Shown: in pieces, positions 1 to 7,439 of the stretch
Layout of the letters: each line of letters opens with the position of its first letter
Position numbering within the stretch: the stretch's first letter is position 1
Position numbers and translations under genes: made by a program
DNA from: Chrysochromulina tobinii
Lineage: Eukaryota; Haptophyta; Prymnesiales; Chrysochromulinaceae
Direction of reading: 5' to 3'
Length of the DNA stretch: 19,956 nt
Assembly: GCA_001275005.1 (NCBI GenBank)
Contig: JWZX01002649.1
Location: 1-19,956 of the forward strand
Notes under the pieces: model-generated
The model's input: only the letters and a program-made list of their open reading frames with translations
The model's database searches: none
What the model was told of the DNA's origin: nothing

Positions 1-2
1 AC

Positions 3-86
3 CTCGCCGCCCTCGAGAAGGACTACGAGGAGGTCGGCGCCGAGTCGGCTGAGGGCGAGGGCGAGGAGGAGGGCGAGGAGTACTAA
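3..86 (+). CDS. Alpha-tubulin, C-terminal end only (5' part outside the window)
   Basis: The first 28 codons of the window read as the extreme C-terminus of alpha-tubulin: LAALEKDYEEVGAES, then an acidic Glu/Gly tail ending in EEY and a TAA stop at 84-86. The LxxLEKDYEEVG block is the conserved end of the last helix of alpha-tubulin. The final Tyr preceded by Glu-Glu is the substrate of the detyrosination/tyrosination cycle, and the Glu-rich tail is the usual site of polyglutamylation and polyglycylation. Beta-tubulin does not end this way. Alpha-tubulin pairs with beta-tubulin to build microtubules and axonemes. The gene converges on the NSUN5 gene with about 500 bp between stop codons. Only the last 27 residues are visible, so paralogue identity cannot be judged. 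Confidence 0.95.
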   Translation, partial: LAALEKDYEEVGAESAEGEGEEEGEEY

Positions 87-588
87 GCTCGCTCCCCCCC
101 GCTCTCTCGTCTCGAGATCGATGCGCATTTTGTTATCTCCGATTGCGTTCGCGCGTGAAACCTTTAGTGCCAGCGTGAAACCTAGTGCAGGTGATGCCGC
201 CGAATTTCAGCTTTCATTTACTTTTATAGACCGACGCACTGATTTTTGTTTTTTCACCGTTAGGACATTTGTCATTTCAGCGTATGAAAACTTATTGAAA
301 ACGGCTTTATATAACGCGGCTAACGGGTTTCGTAGCTACCCGGCACGTTCGCGTGAAAAATGACTGGGGGGAGCCGGGACGCGGAAAGCGTTCAAAGTAA
401 CCCAAAAATGTAAAATCGCGGATCGCGGTCGCTCCCGCCCGGCCTGGGCGGGTTGCTCCCCGCCCCGCGCCCAGACTCCATCGCTCCGGGAGCCGAGCTC
501 ACAGCGCTGGACAGCGGAACGCGCGGGAACATACCGCGGAAAGGCCCGGGTGCCGCCCGGGAAGCGCACGACCCGCTTTGGCCATGCG
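87..588. other. Convergent intergenic region between alpha-tubulin and NSUN5, with an AT-richer island
   Basis: No convincing gene is present. Both neighbours end here, so it must hold two 3' UTRs. Positions about 120-420 are clearly less GC-rich than the flanks. They contain three copies of GCGTGAAA (153-160, 173-180, 351-358) and a TATA-like TTTATATAAC at 306-315. Two of the copies sit in a short direct repeat, GCGTGAAACCT, at 153-163 and 173-183. An 80-codon open frame at 121-363 has no recognisable domain. From about 420 on, base composition returns to GC-rich. Confidence 0.6.
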
Positions 589-2202
589 TTAGTCCGCGAC
601 GCCGTGTCGCGCGCGAGGGGCTTCGACACGCGCTTTGGTGTTCCTCTGTTTTCGCAGCGGTTCGTCGGCTCCACATGCGGTTCGCACCCGCCCTCCGGAC
701 TCCCTCGCGCGCTTTATCGAGCGCTTCTGCGCCAGATTCGATCCATCGGGAGGCAAAGGCGGTGCCAATCCCTCTCTGCTTCGCTCGAAGCGCGCGACGA
801 AGAACCCGTGCGTCTCGTCGGCCTCGCCTGCGCGCACGCACAGGTCGCCGTGGGCCACTTCGGCGAGGCCGCGAGTGGGCCACTGCGGTAGGCAACGCGC
901 GAGCCGCCAGCCAGGGGGCGCTGCGGCGAGCACGGCCTTGACGACGTCTTCGTTCTCGAGCTGGTGGATGGAGCACGTGGAGTAGACGACGGCGACTGCG
1001 CTGGGGAAGGAGAGTGCCTTGAGTACCAGCGCCTGCTGCAGCTCGGCCAGGGAGCGAATGCGATCCCAGTAGGCCGCATCCTGACGTGATGCCTCCTCCT
1101 GCGCCGCATCGTCAGCTGCCCTCTTGCCCATGTGGCCGTCCTCTTGCCTGCCCGTGTGCCCGCCGGCACCGCCCGAGCCCGAACACGAGGGGTCGACCAA
1201 GATATGCGTGGCGCGGTCAAAGGGGGGCATGTCGACGGCCGCCGTTCGAAAGTCCGCTTCGCACACGCGCACGATGCCGCCCGTGCCCGCACGCTCGAGC
1301 ATGGAGCGAAGGGTGTCTGCGCGGCGCTTATTGCGCTCAAAGGCGAGGATGGTGCCCCCGAGCCTGCATGCCAGTCCGCCCACCATCGAAGCAAGGTGCG
1401 TCGTCTTGTTGCCTGGGGCCGCGCATGCATCGACGACGGTCGCACCGGGCGGCGGGGAGAGGGCGAGGGCGGGGAGGCACGAGGCGCGATCCTGGAGAAT
1501 GATTTTACCCGCCTCGACAAGGGCATGGCCGTGAAGGCTCGTCTTCGGCGGTAGTCGGAGGAGGTAGGGGATGACCGGATCTGGGCGCGCCGACGGCAGC
1601 GCGGCAAGTACCTCCTCCAAGCTGGCTTTCACCGCGTTCACGCGCACGTAGCGAGGCAACGCCGCCGCCTTGGTTTCGCCAAGTGCGGGCCGATTGAGGG
1701 CGAGAGCTCCCTCCAGCCCCAAGCGCCGCTCCCATACGGCGCGGGCGAGGGCGTGCTTCGCCCCTCCCTTGACCGCGCGGCCCCGCACCACCATCTCGTG
1801 GGTAAGCACCGCGGCCAGGCAGCGCGCCGCCTCAGCCTCCCATGGGCCATCCACTTTAGCTAGCGCGGCACACAGCGGCTCGAGGTGCTTGAGAACCTCA
1901 CTGACGATGGCGGTGACCGTGCTGAGCAGCTGCGGTGGCACCGCCAGCCGCTTGTCGTACAGAGCTGTGCGCACTCCGATGCCCTGACGCACTGCGAGTA
2001 GTACGCGACCAGCCATCTCAAATGGAAGCAGGGCTGCCGGGGAGCTGGAGGTGCCCACCTCATCAACGGGACCCACTTTGTCCGCGGGTTGCGGCGCGGA
2101 TGCGATGCACGCCGCGCAGCGCTTGGCATCACCCTTTCGCAACTGCCCCTTGGAGAAGCAAGCCGGCTCGAGCGTGCTCTCGCATGCGGCGCATCGTGGC
2201 AT
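589..2202 (-). CDS. NSUN5: NSUN5/Rcm1-type large-subunit rRNA cytosine-5 methyltransferase with N-terminal Stc1-like zinc finger
   Basis: The predicted protein has 537 residues. It is an NOL1/NOP2/sun family S-adenosylmethionine-dependent RNA m5C methyltransferase, most like NSUN5 (yeast Rcm1), which methylates one cytosine of large-subunit rRNA. Visible motifs are VRVN near 186, the SAM-binding DACAAPGNKT at 258-267, motif IV DPSCSGSG with Cys340, and motif VI STCS with Cys410. In this family the motif VI Cys is the nucleophile and the motif IV Cys helps release product. The first 35 residues form a C-x2-C / FSKGQL / C-x2-C finger (Cys4, 7, 29, 32) resembling the Stc1 domain. The start at 2202 places this finger at the very N-terminus and leaves 148 bp to the next gene. 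The frame stays open upstream to 2583, but that would overlap the neighbouring stop. The C-terminal 60 residues are basic and may be a nucleolar signal. Nucleolar location is inferred. Confidence 0.88.
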   Translation of the reverse strand: MPRCAACESTLEPACFSKGQLRKGDAKRCAACIASAPQPADKVGPVDEVGTSSSPAALLPFEMAGRVLLAVRQGIGVRTALYDKRLAVPPQLLSTVTAIVSEVLKHLEPLCAALAKVDGPWEAEAARCLAAVLTHEMVVRGRAVKGGAKHALARAVWERRLGLEGALALNRPALGETKAAALPRYVRVNAVKASLEEVLAALPSARPDPVIPYLLRLPPKTSLHGHALVEAGKIILQDRASCLPALALSPPPGATVVDACAAPGNKTTHLASMVGGLACRLGGTILAFERNKRRADTLRSMLERAGTGGIVRVCEADFRTAAVDMPPFDRATHILVDPSCSGSGGAGGHTGRQEDGHMGKRAADDAAQEEASRQDAAYWDRIRSLAELQQALVLKALSFPSAVAVVYSTCSIHQLENEDVVKAVLAAAPPGWRLARCLPQWPTRGLAEVAHGDLCVRAGEADETHGFFVARFERSREGLAPPLPPDGSNLAQKRSIKRARESGGRVRTACGADEPLRKQRNTKARVEAPRARHGVAD

Positions 2203-2350
2203 GAGATCGGGGCGCGGCTTCGGCGGCACCGCGACGGCATTTCGCTCTTCGGGCAAAGGCCCCGGGGCCCGCAGGGACACGGTGTGAACGTTAACACGAC
2301 AGAGACGTTTCACGTCCGAAGAGACCCGCTGACATTTCACGAGAACATAA
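2203..2350 (-). promoter_or_regulatory. Putative NSUN5 promoter / IFTAP-like gene 3' flank
   Basis: This 148-bp gap separates two genes in the same direction. It holds GTGTGAACGTTAACACGACA at 2282-2301, which recurs in reverse complement at 18704-18723 upstream of the calpain gene. Two TTTCACG words lie at 2309-2315 and 2335-2341. No TATA box is evident. The promoter role is inferred from position and the repeated motif. Confidence 0.45.
2282..2301. repeat. 20-bp near-palindromic element, copy 1
   Basis: GTGTGAACGTTAACACGACA occurs here and, exactly in reverse complement, at 18704-18723. The core is palindromic (AACGTT overlapping GTTAAC). It lies 80 bp upstream of the NSUN5 ATG. An 11-bp part, GTTAACACGAC, also occurs at 8973-8983. 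Confidence 0.75.
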
Positions 2351-3014
2351 TCAGCGGCTTGCCTGCGGCTCTCGATCGTAGAATTCGCCTTCCACGAGGG
2401 CGCGAGCCACAGAGAAGCGCTCCGAATTTGGGACGGGCGCATCGTAGTCGAAATCCGGGTCCAGCTGGAAGGGCATGACCGCCTCCTCGTCTGCGTCCTC
2501 TGCCGGCTCCACGGCGAATGAGGGGAGCTCGGGTCTCGTCGCTCGCGCAACGGCCTCTGCAGTGGCTTCCGCTCTCGGGTCACACCCCGTGGGATGTGGC
2601 GGCACCTTCAACCACTCATTGGACTCAGCCGATTCTGGGGAGGAGGGTGCGGATGCCTGCGCGGTGAGAGCACCACCGCTGCTGCTCCCGTGCGCGGCTT
2701 CCGCCGGGGCGACGCGCGTGGCGGACGGCGTCGTCTCGAGCGCCCTCGGCGTCGTCTCGAGCGCCCACTCCCCCTCCTCCTCCGACACTGCGTCGTCGGC
2801 CGCAGCAAAGGCGGCGGCGGCGGCGTGTGACCCTCGAGGGTCGACGCTCCGGAGGAGCACACGCGCCGTGCCGGGCACGCGCGCCGTGCCGGGCATGCGC
2901 GCCGTGCCGGTGCTCGGGGCAGCGCCCTCTCCGGCGCTGGCTGCAGCTCCGGCGTCAGCAGCGCCTTCGGGAGGGGCTTCGTGTGCAGCTACGTGTGCCT
3001 TCCCCCCGCCCTCC

Positions 3015-3049
<35 letters not shown>

Positions 3050-3823
3050 CTCTACGTCGTCGCCCTCGTCCTCCTCGTCTTCGTCCGCGTTGGGTATCCA
3101 TGAGTCGAGCTGAAGCTTGTGATGCTGTGGGGATTTGGTCACGTCGCGCGTGCTGCCAGGTGCGATCTCGAGCGCCTCGATGCCGTCGAGATCGTCGTCG
3201 TCGTCGTCATTTTCTTTGGCGACGCTGGCACGGGCTGGTTGCGTGGTCGGCGAGTGCGGCACCGGCAGCACAGCTTGTAGCTGTGCTGCCTCGTCACGCC
3301 GGCGCTTGGCATCCATGATCATTGCGCCGCTCGCTGCTGCCATGCCATCGATGGGTGGCAAAGGGATAGCCACCGGCGCTCCACCGACCGAAGGCGGCAG
3401 GCCGAGGAGGCGCCGGAAGTCGTCGTATGTCTGCTCGCGGCCATCGTACTGATCGGCAATGTGATGAATGCCTGCTTGCACTGGCAAGATGGAACTTGCA
3501 GCACTTGCAGGCATCCAGTTCGGGTTCAGGTTCGGGTTCGGAATCCAGTCTGCCGGCTCGATTGGTGCCGTCCCTTCGGCGGGTGAAGCAGCCTCGCCTG
3601 CGGGTGCCATCTCGTCGGCGGGCACGGATGGTGGCGCCGCATCAGCGACAAGAGAAGCGCGCTCCTCATGAGCCGCGGAGGCGATGGAGAGATTGTCTAC
3701 TAGTGCCGGAGTTGGTCGAGCAGTCGGCCTGGGCGGCAACGGTGGCAGTCCTAGGTCCTCCAGGAGGGTCTCGTCGTCGTTGTCCTCATCGGCCTTCTCG
3801 TCGTCATGCCTAACTTCTACCAT
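2351..3823 (-). CDS. Acidic low-complexity protein with IFTAP (C11orf74)-like C-terminal motif
   Basis: The protein has 490 residues. ATG at 3823 is chosen because the frame upstream runs into the opposing DUF1275 gene. Most of it is disordered: Ala/Pro/Glu-rich, with a run of 14 Glu at 258-271, three 6-residue GTAR-type repeats near 307-322, and ALETTP twice at 354-366. Two blocks look conserved. GREQTYDDFRRLL (128-140) follows a WIPNPNLNPNW stretch. The C-terminal VMPFQLDPDFDYD (449-461) resembles the FxLDxEFDYD signature of IFTAP/C11orf74, an intraflagellar-transport-A-associated protein. If that holds, the product would act in ciliary trafficking, which fits a flagellate. The assignment rests on two short motifs recalled from the family, so it is tentative. 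The alternative is an uncharacterised nuclear or acidic scaffold protein. The gene is divergent from the DUF1275 gene and shares its promoter. Confidence 0.7.
2727..2766. repeat. In-frame 21-bp tandem duplication (ALETTP repeat)
   Basis: The 19-mer GGCGTCGTCTCGAGCGCCC occurs at 2727-2745 and again at 2748-2766, a period of 21 bp. It encodes ALETTP twice in the IFTAP-like protein, so the duplication keeps the reading frame. Confidence 0.8.
2865..2910. repeat. In-frame 18-bp minisatellite, three copies
   Basis: GCCGTGCCGG recurs at 2865, 2883 and 2901, a period of 18 bp. The repeat encodes successive six-residue GTAR-type units (residues about 307-322) of the acidic protein, so expansion keeps the reading frame. 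Confidence 0.8.
3009..3051. repeat. CTC/CTT trinucleotide tract encoding poly-glutamate
   Basis: An almost pure pyrimidine run of CTC and CTT triplets on the + strand encodes 14 consecutive Glu (residues 258-271) of the - strand acidic protein. GAG and GAA are mixed, so it is not a pure microsatellite. Confidence 0.85.
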
Positions 3824-4085
3824 TACATCAGACACAAATTTGAACCACGACGACGCTTCGGAATCACACACGACCTGCTGTTTCGAGGAAAACACACAGC
3901 ATGGAGTCCGATACCCTGTGTTTGTGGGTGTGTTGAAAAGCCTCAAAAATCGGAACCGTGGAACGAAACGACTTTCTTCCGTTTTGAATCTCTGTAGGGA
4001 ATCGAATCGGAGAGCAGCCGACTGAAGGGATAGTACCCGGACCCTGCACCGAGGCGTTGCGCACCGTGGCCCACCTTTCCACCAC
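3824..4085. promoter_or_regulatory. Bidirectional promoter between IFTAP-like (-) and SAM-DUF1275 (+) genes
   Basis: This 262-bp head-to-head gap is less GC-rich than the genes on either side. It must carry the 5' regions of both genes. No TATA box is obvious. Open frames crossing it on either strand have no recognisable domain. Confidence 0.5.
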
Positions 4086-5540
4086 ATGCAGAATGGGAAT
4101 GGTTCCTCCTCGGACTCTTGGCTCGTTGAGGTGCTGGGCGGGGTGCTGAGTGGTGCAGAGGTGGCGTCCGTTGGTGTGACTCTCCACGAGCATGATGTGT
4201 TGACTCTCGAGGACGCCAAGGATTTGCGCTTCGACGACCTCAAGGAGATGGGCTTCTCGGTAGGTATGCGCAACAAGCTGATCAAGGCCTTTGACGCCGC
4301 CAGCGCCTCGCCGCTTCGCCTCGGCGTTGGTGCCGTTTGCACCGTCTCTGGGCTCGCGCAGCGCGACGACCTTAACGGCAAGAAGGCCCGCGTGGTCGGA
4401 CATGACGCGCCCAAGGGCCTCTGGCACGTCACGGTCGACGGGGAGAGCACCAAGATCGCGCTGCGCTCGAAGAACCTCAAATTGCTCGTAGCGGCGCCCG
4501 ATGTACCCGCCGCGGCGCCGGCGCCCGCGGCGCCCGCAGCGCCCGCGGCCCCAGGTGCCCCAGCCACCCCAGCGGCTCCCGCTGCGGTACCAAAGCTCGC
4601 TTTGTGCTGCCATCCCTTCTGTTCCAGCGATAAAGTCTCAGTGATGCACCCAAAGCAAGGTTATGAACCCGTCATCCTCTGGGTGACCGGCCTCCTGACC
4701 TTCATGGCGGGGCTTATCAACGTCGTTGGGTACTCTCTTTGGGAAAAGAGCATCGGCAATGTGTCCGGCGAAGTCACACAGATCTCGCTCGACTTGGCCA
4801 ACGTGTCGGGTGAATTCGTGGAGCTCTTCTGGCAGTTCTGGGCGTTTGTCTTCGGCTCGTTTCTAGCCGGCATACTGGTCACCGGTCGCAAAGCGCCCAA
4901 AAAGTTGAACAGCCTGTCCGATCGCCCTGTCCGCCGCGCCAGCATCGTGCTCATCATGGTGGGCATCTTCCTCTTCATTGGCTGGGCGGCTACCAAAGCC
5001 GGCGGCTGGAAAGACGTCGATAACAGTGTCAAGTTTGCCCCTGCCATGCTTGCGATTGCCATGGGCATGCAGAATGGTATGACTTCGAAGCACGCGCACG
5101 CGGTCATTCGGACGACACACATGACGGGCGTCGCTACGGACATCGGTTTGCTCCTTGGGAACATTGCGCGCCGTGAGTTCATGCTCAAATATGAAGAGAA
5201 GTTCGAGATGAAGGAGATCGCGCCAGACAGGCTGTCGGCTGTCCGGAAGCTCACAAACGTGGAGCTGGAATTCGTACGACTTCTCGTCGTACTCCTTCTC
5301 TCATTTTTCACCGGCGGCGTAGTTGGCAAGGAAATGTACGACACTTGCGGGATCGACACGCTCTTGTTCCCTGCCATGGTCGAGCTGGGTATGGGGGTCG
5401 GCTACTTGTACTGGCGCGCCGCTGTGAGCAAGGAGGGGAGCAGGCTCCTGGCAGAACCTCTTGGCTTTTTCCAGTTGCTCAAATCCAAGTTCGGCAATAA
5501 AGGGCTTCTCGAGGAGGTTAAGGGCGCCGAGGCGCTGTAG
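4086..5540 (+). CDS. SAM domain + SH3-like module + DUF1275 (YoaK-like) membrane protein
   Basis: The protein has 484 residues and three parts. Residues about 12-70 form a SAM domain (LEDAKDLRFDDLKEMGFSVG, then MRNKLIKAF). Residues 79-134 resemble a small SH3-like barrel common in algal proteins (CTVSGLAQRDDLNGKKARVV, ending SKNLKLL). An Ala/Pro linker runs 136-168. From about 190 it is a DUF1275 (YoaK family) integral membrane domain with about six hydrophobic segments (near 196-216, 248-266, 286-302, 315-332, 394-413, 424-442). It has the family signature AMGMQNGM (325-332) followed by RTTHMTGVATDIG (342-354). DUF1275 proteins are mainly bacterial and of unknown function; transport is often supposed. 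The SAM part should oligomerise or bind partners in the cytosol. ATG at 4086 is the first in frame ahead of the SAM domain. The fusion looks unusual. Confidence 0.85.
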   Translation: MQNGNGSSSDSWLVEVLGGVLSGAEVASVGVTLHEHDVLTLEDAKDLRFDDLKEMGFSVGMRNKLIKAFDAASASPLRLGVGAVCTVSGLAQRDDLNGKKARVVGHDAPKGLWHVTVDGESTKIALRSKNLKLLVAAPDVPAAAPAPAAPAAPAAPGAPATPAAPAAVPKLALCCHPFCSSDKVSVMHPKQGYEPVILWVTGLLTFMAGLINVVGYSLWEKSIGNVSGEVTQISLDLANVSGEFVELFWQFWAFVFGSFLAGILVTGRKAPKKLNSLSDRPVRRASIVLIMVGIFLFIGWAATKAGGWKDVDNSVKFAPAMLAIAMGMQNGMTSKHAHAVIRTTHMTGVATDIGLLLGNIARREFMLKYEEKFEMKEIAPDRLSAVRKLTNVELEFVRLLVVLLLSFFTGGVVGKEMYDTCGIDTLLFPAMVELGMGVGYLYWRAAVSKEGSRLLAEPLGFFQLLKSKFGNKGLLEEVKGAEAL

Positions 5541-5697
5541 CGACGTCGTGTGTCTGTGCTTGCCCCAGGCCTGCGTGAGACGGGGCGCGACGACAATTTG
5601 CCGTGCATGTCTCTTGGCAACCACCCGGTGCGGGGTTATGAATTTCGTGGAGCTGATCGTTGATGAAGGTGCATGTGCAGGACAGGACAGGCCATTG

Positions 5698-5783
5698 GGC
5701 AGGCAACGGGTCAGGCAGTCGACGGGTTCGCAGTCGACGGGTTAGGCAGTCAACGTTTGGCAGGCAACGGGTTAGGCAGTCGG
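5698..5783. repeat. Degenerate tandem/interspersed repeat cluster
   Basis: GGCAGGCAACGGGTCAGGCA (5698-5717, continuing GTCG) recurs at 5759-5778 with one C-to-T change (GGCAGGCAACGGGTTAGGCA, also continuing GTCG). Between them are further partial units of the GACGGGTT / GCAGTC type. Period is irregular. The cluster lies in the 3' flank of the DUF1275 gene and is non-coding as far as can be seen. Confidence 0.75.
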
Positions 5784-6218
5784 CTGCAAGCAGTGTACTG
5801 TGTGCTGCATGGAGCTCGTGTCATATTCGCGCGGTTCCTGCACATGCAAATTGCGATATTATGTCGGCGAGAACCCAGTGAGACGACAACGTGAACAACG
5901 CTCGACGGGGGATTAGGGAAGCGATCGGATGCGTCAGTCTGTGACGAGCCCCGCGCCGGGCGTGCGGTGTGCCGCTGCCGGGTCCGGGGTGGGCCAGGGT
6001 CCCCGGCGTCAAGGGTGTTCCCATGCGACCATCACCATGCCCGCTGGCGCCGGGGGCGGGGCACGGTCCCCCGAGCCCCCGAGCGGGCCCGGTCGTGGCC
6101 CAGTGGGGCATGCCCATGATCATGTTGTGCTTTTGGCGGCTCGGCGGGGTGCCGCAGCGCGCGGCGGCCCGGGGGTCCTCAAATCGCGTGGCACGACCGT
6201 TGCGTCTTTAACGAGCCC

Positions 6219-6228
6219 CTATATAATC
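6219..6228 (+). promoter_or_regulatory. TATA-like element in a convergent intergenic region
   Basis: CCTATATAAT is a good TATA-box match in otherwise GC-rich DNA. No convincing gene begins downstream on the + strand: the next open frames run antisense through the RING coding region. It may mark an unannotated transcript or be chance. Confidence 0.25.
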
Positions 6229-6403
6229 GGGAGTCGTGTGGACGTCTGTGGAGCGGGAAAGTTGAGTTCAAGATTCTTGAGACTTCTGACTTGACCCACT
6301 ATGTGAGTGTCACTGCCCCTCAGGGCTGTATTGCCCCCGGGGCCTCTCCGCTGCGCGCTATCCCTGCGCGCTGCCGGTCGCGCGGGTGTCCGGAGAGAGG
6401 CGT

Positions 6404-7276
6404 TTACGATGAACCCCATTCGTGCAGTTCGCGCGGCGCATTGGAGGAGTCACTGGCCACGCTCATGCCCGCGAGCGATGCGCGGCACATGGGACATCTG
6501 GCCGCCACCCTCGAGGCGCCCCTCAGGATGTGTTGGAGGCACGTGTAGTGGAACGCGTGGTTACAGGGCGTGCGCCGGATGGGCCATTGGGGTGTCTCGG
6601 CGAAGGCCTCGGTGCAGAGCGCGCACGAGTCGTCGCGGTAGGCCTCGGGCGTGGTGGCGGCCACTGCGAACCGGCCTCGGCGCAGCTGACGTGAGACGCC
6701 CGTGCTCTCGTTCCGTTGTGAGCCATAGGTGCCTTGCCACTGCCCGAGCTGGTACCGCGTCAGCCCGATGTCAAGCTGCAGGTTGGCCCGCTGGGCCCAC
6801 GCCGCCTCGATCTGCTCGCCGTGCTCGGGGGCGTACGCGTGCCAGTTCATCTCGACGGCGCGCGCTACATCGCTGCCCACCAGGTCGCACCACTGCCAGA
6901 TGTACTCCGGGTCCGATGCCGTTTGCTCCATCGCTTTGATTTCCACCTGCTGCTCGTGCCCGGGTTGGTTGGGATATTCGAGCCGCCACATCCTCGTGGA
7001 ACCTTCGTCCCACCAGTACAGCGTCGCCATCATGCCGGGCGTGCCCCGAAGCACACTGCGGTAGCCCGCAGGCTTGCTGCCGACGGCCGGCGTCGTCTGG
7101 TGGTGGTGGCCACCGCTTCGGTTGAAGTGGAGTACCGCGTTGAAGCACGTTGGCAAGTCGATGGACGGATCGCCCCGAGCGAACGCATCCTCGATGGCGG
7201 CGTTCTCGGCAGCCGAGTAGGGCGTCCAAGTGCCCGTGTTGCGCTCGAAGGAGCCCCAGACCCAGGGGGACGACAT
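6404..7276 (-). CDS. WWE-WWE-RING E3 ubiquitin ligase (Deltex-like, without DTC domain)
   Basis: The protein has 290 residues. Residues 3-78 form a WWE domain (WVWGSFERNTGTWTPYSAAE, then GYRSVLRG). A second WWE-type block runs about 124-202 (IWQWCDL, MNWHAY, IEAAWAQR, W180, ending SRQLRRGRF). Between them lies a linker with WWDEGSTRMWRLEYP. A RING-H2 finger follows with ligands C218, C221, C238, H240, H243, C246, C261 and C264 (CNHAFHYTC and CPMC). WWE domains bind ADP-ribose or iso-ADP-ribose polymers, and RING recruits the E2, so ubiquitination linked to ADP-ribose is the likely role. Deltex proteins have two WWE domains and a RING but also a C-terminal DTC domain. Here only about 26 residues follow the RING. 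RNF146 has the reverse order. The gene is head-to-head with ERGIC3, 163 bp apart. Confidence 0.85.
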   Translation of the reverse strand: MSSPWVWGSFERNTGTWTPYSAAENAAIEDAFARGDPSIDLPTCFNAVLHFNRSGGHHHQTTPAVGSKPAGYRSVLRGTPGMMATLYWWDEGSTRMWRLEYPNQPGHEQQVEIKAMEQTASDPEYIWQWCDLVGSDVARAVEMNWHAYAPEHGEQIEAAWAQRANLQLDIGLTRYQLGQWQGTYGSQRNESTGVSRQLRRGRFAVAATTPEAYRDDSCALCTEAFAETPQWPIRRTPCNHAFHYTCLQHILRGASRVAARCPMCRASLAGMSVASDSSNAPRELHEWGSS

Positions 7277-7439
7277 TTACGCTCACGAAACTTCTTACAA
7301 GCGGCAGCGACATGTTTTGCGCGCGCACAGTGTTATGTCTCATGTGTTCATGTCTCGCGATTCACCAAATTGGGCATGTTTCGCGGATCGTCGTCTCGGT
7401 AAGCGCGCGACTTCGAGCGAGCGCGTTCTTGGATCAACC
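7277..7439. promoter_or_regulatory. Bidirectional promoter between RING (-) and ERGIC3 (+) genes
   Basis: The 163-bp head-to-head gap holds CATGTGTT at 7341-7348, which also forms half of a perfect palindrome in another divergent promoter at 11677-11688. No TATA box is evident. Confidence 0.5.

Larger units (their letters stand above)
5541..6403. other. Long convergent intergenic region (DUF1275 gene and RING gene 3' ends)
   Basis: No supported gene lies in these 863 bp. They hold a degenerate repeat cluster at 5698-5783, a very GC-rich stretch at about 5945-6180, and a TATA-like CCTATATAAT at 6219-6228 followed by AT-richer sequence. Small open frames on both strands are Pro/Gly/Arg-rich, differ between frames and match nothing recognisable. 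The TATA-like element could start an antisense or non-coding transcript across the RING gene's 3' end, but nothing else supports this. Confidence 0.6.

Noticed and set aside
2203-2583. Upstream in-frame extension of NSUN5
   Set aside because: It overlaps the end of the next gene and is Arg/Ser-rich. The zinc finger beginning at 2202 gives a natural start.
2475-3113. Plus-strand 212-codon Ser/Ala-rich frame
   Set aside because: It is the complement of the poly-Glu and acidic tracts of the minus-strand gene. The poly-Ser run is only the other reading of CTC/CTT triplets.
3864-4613. Minus-strand 249-codon frame opposite the SAM-DUF1275 gene
   Set aside because: No recognisable domain, and it overlaps a well-supported plus-strand coding region and promoter.
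6219-6320. tRNA-like GTTCAAGATTC after a TATA-like box
   Set aside because: No cloverleaf can be folded around it: there is no acceptor stem and no A-box at the right distance.
7230-7439. Upstream in-frame extension of ERGIC3
   Set aside because: It would overlap the RING gene's 5' coding end. The added residues have no family similarity, and ATG at 7440 gives a family-like N-terminus.
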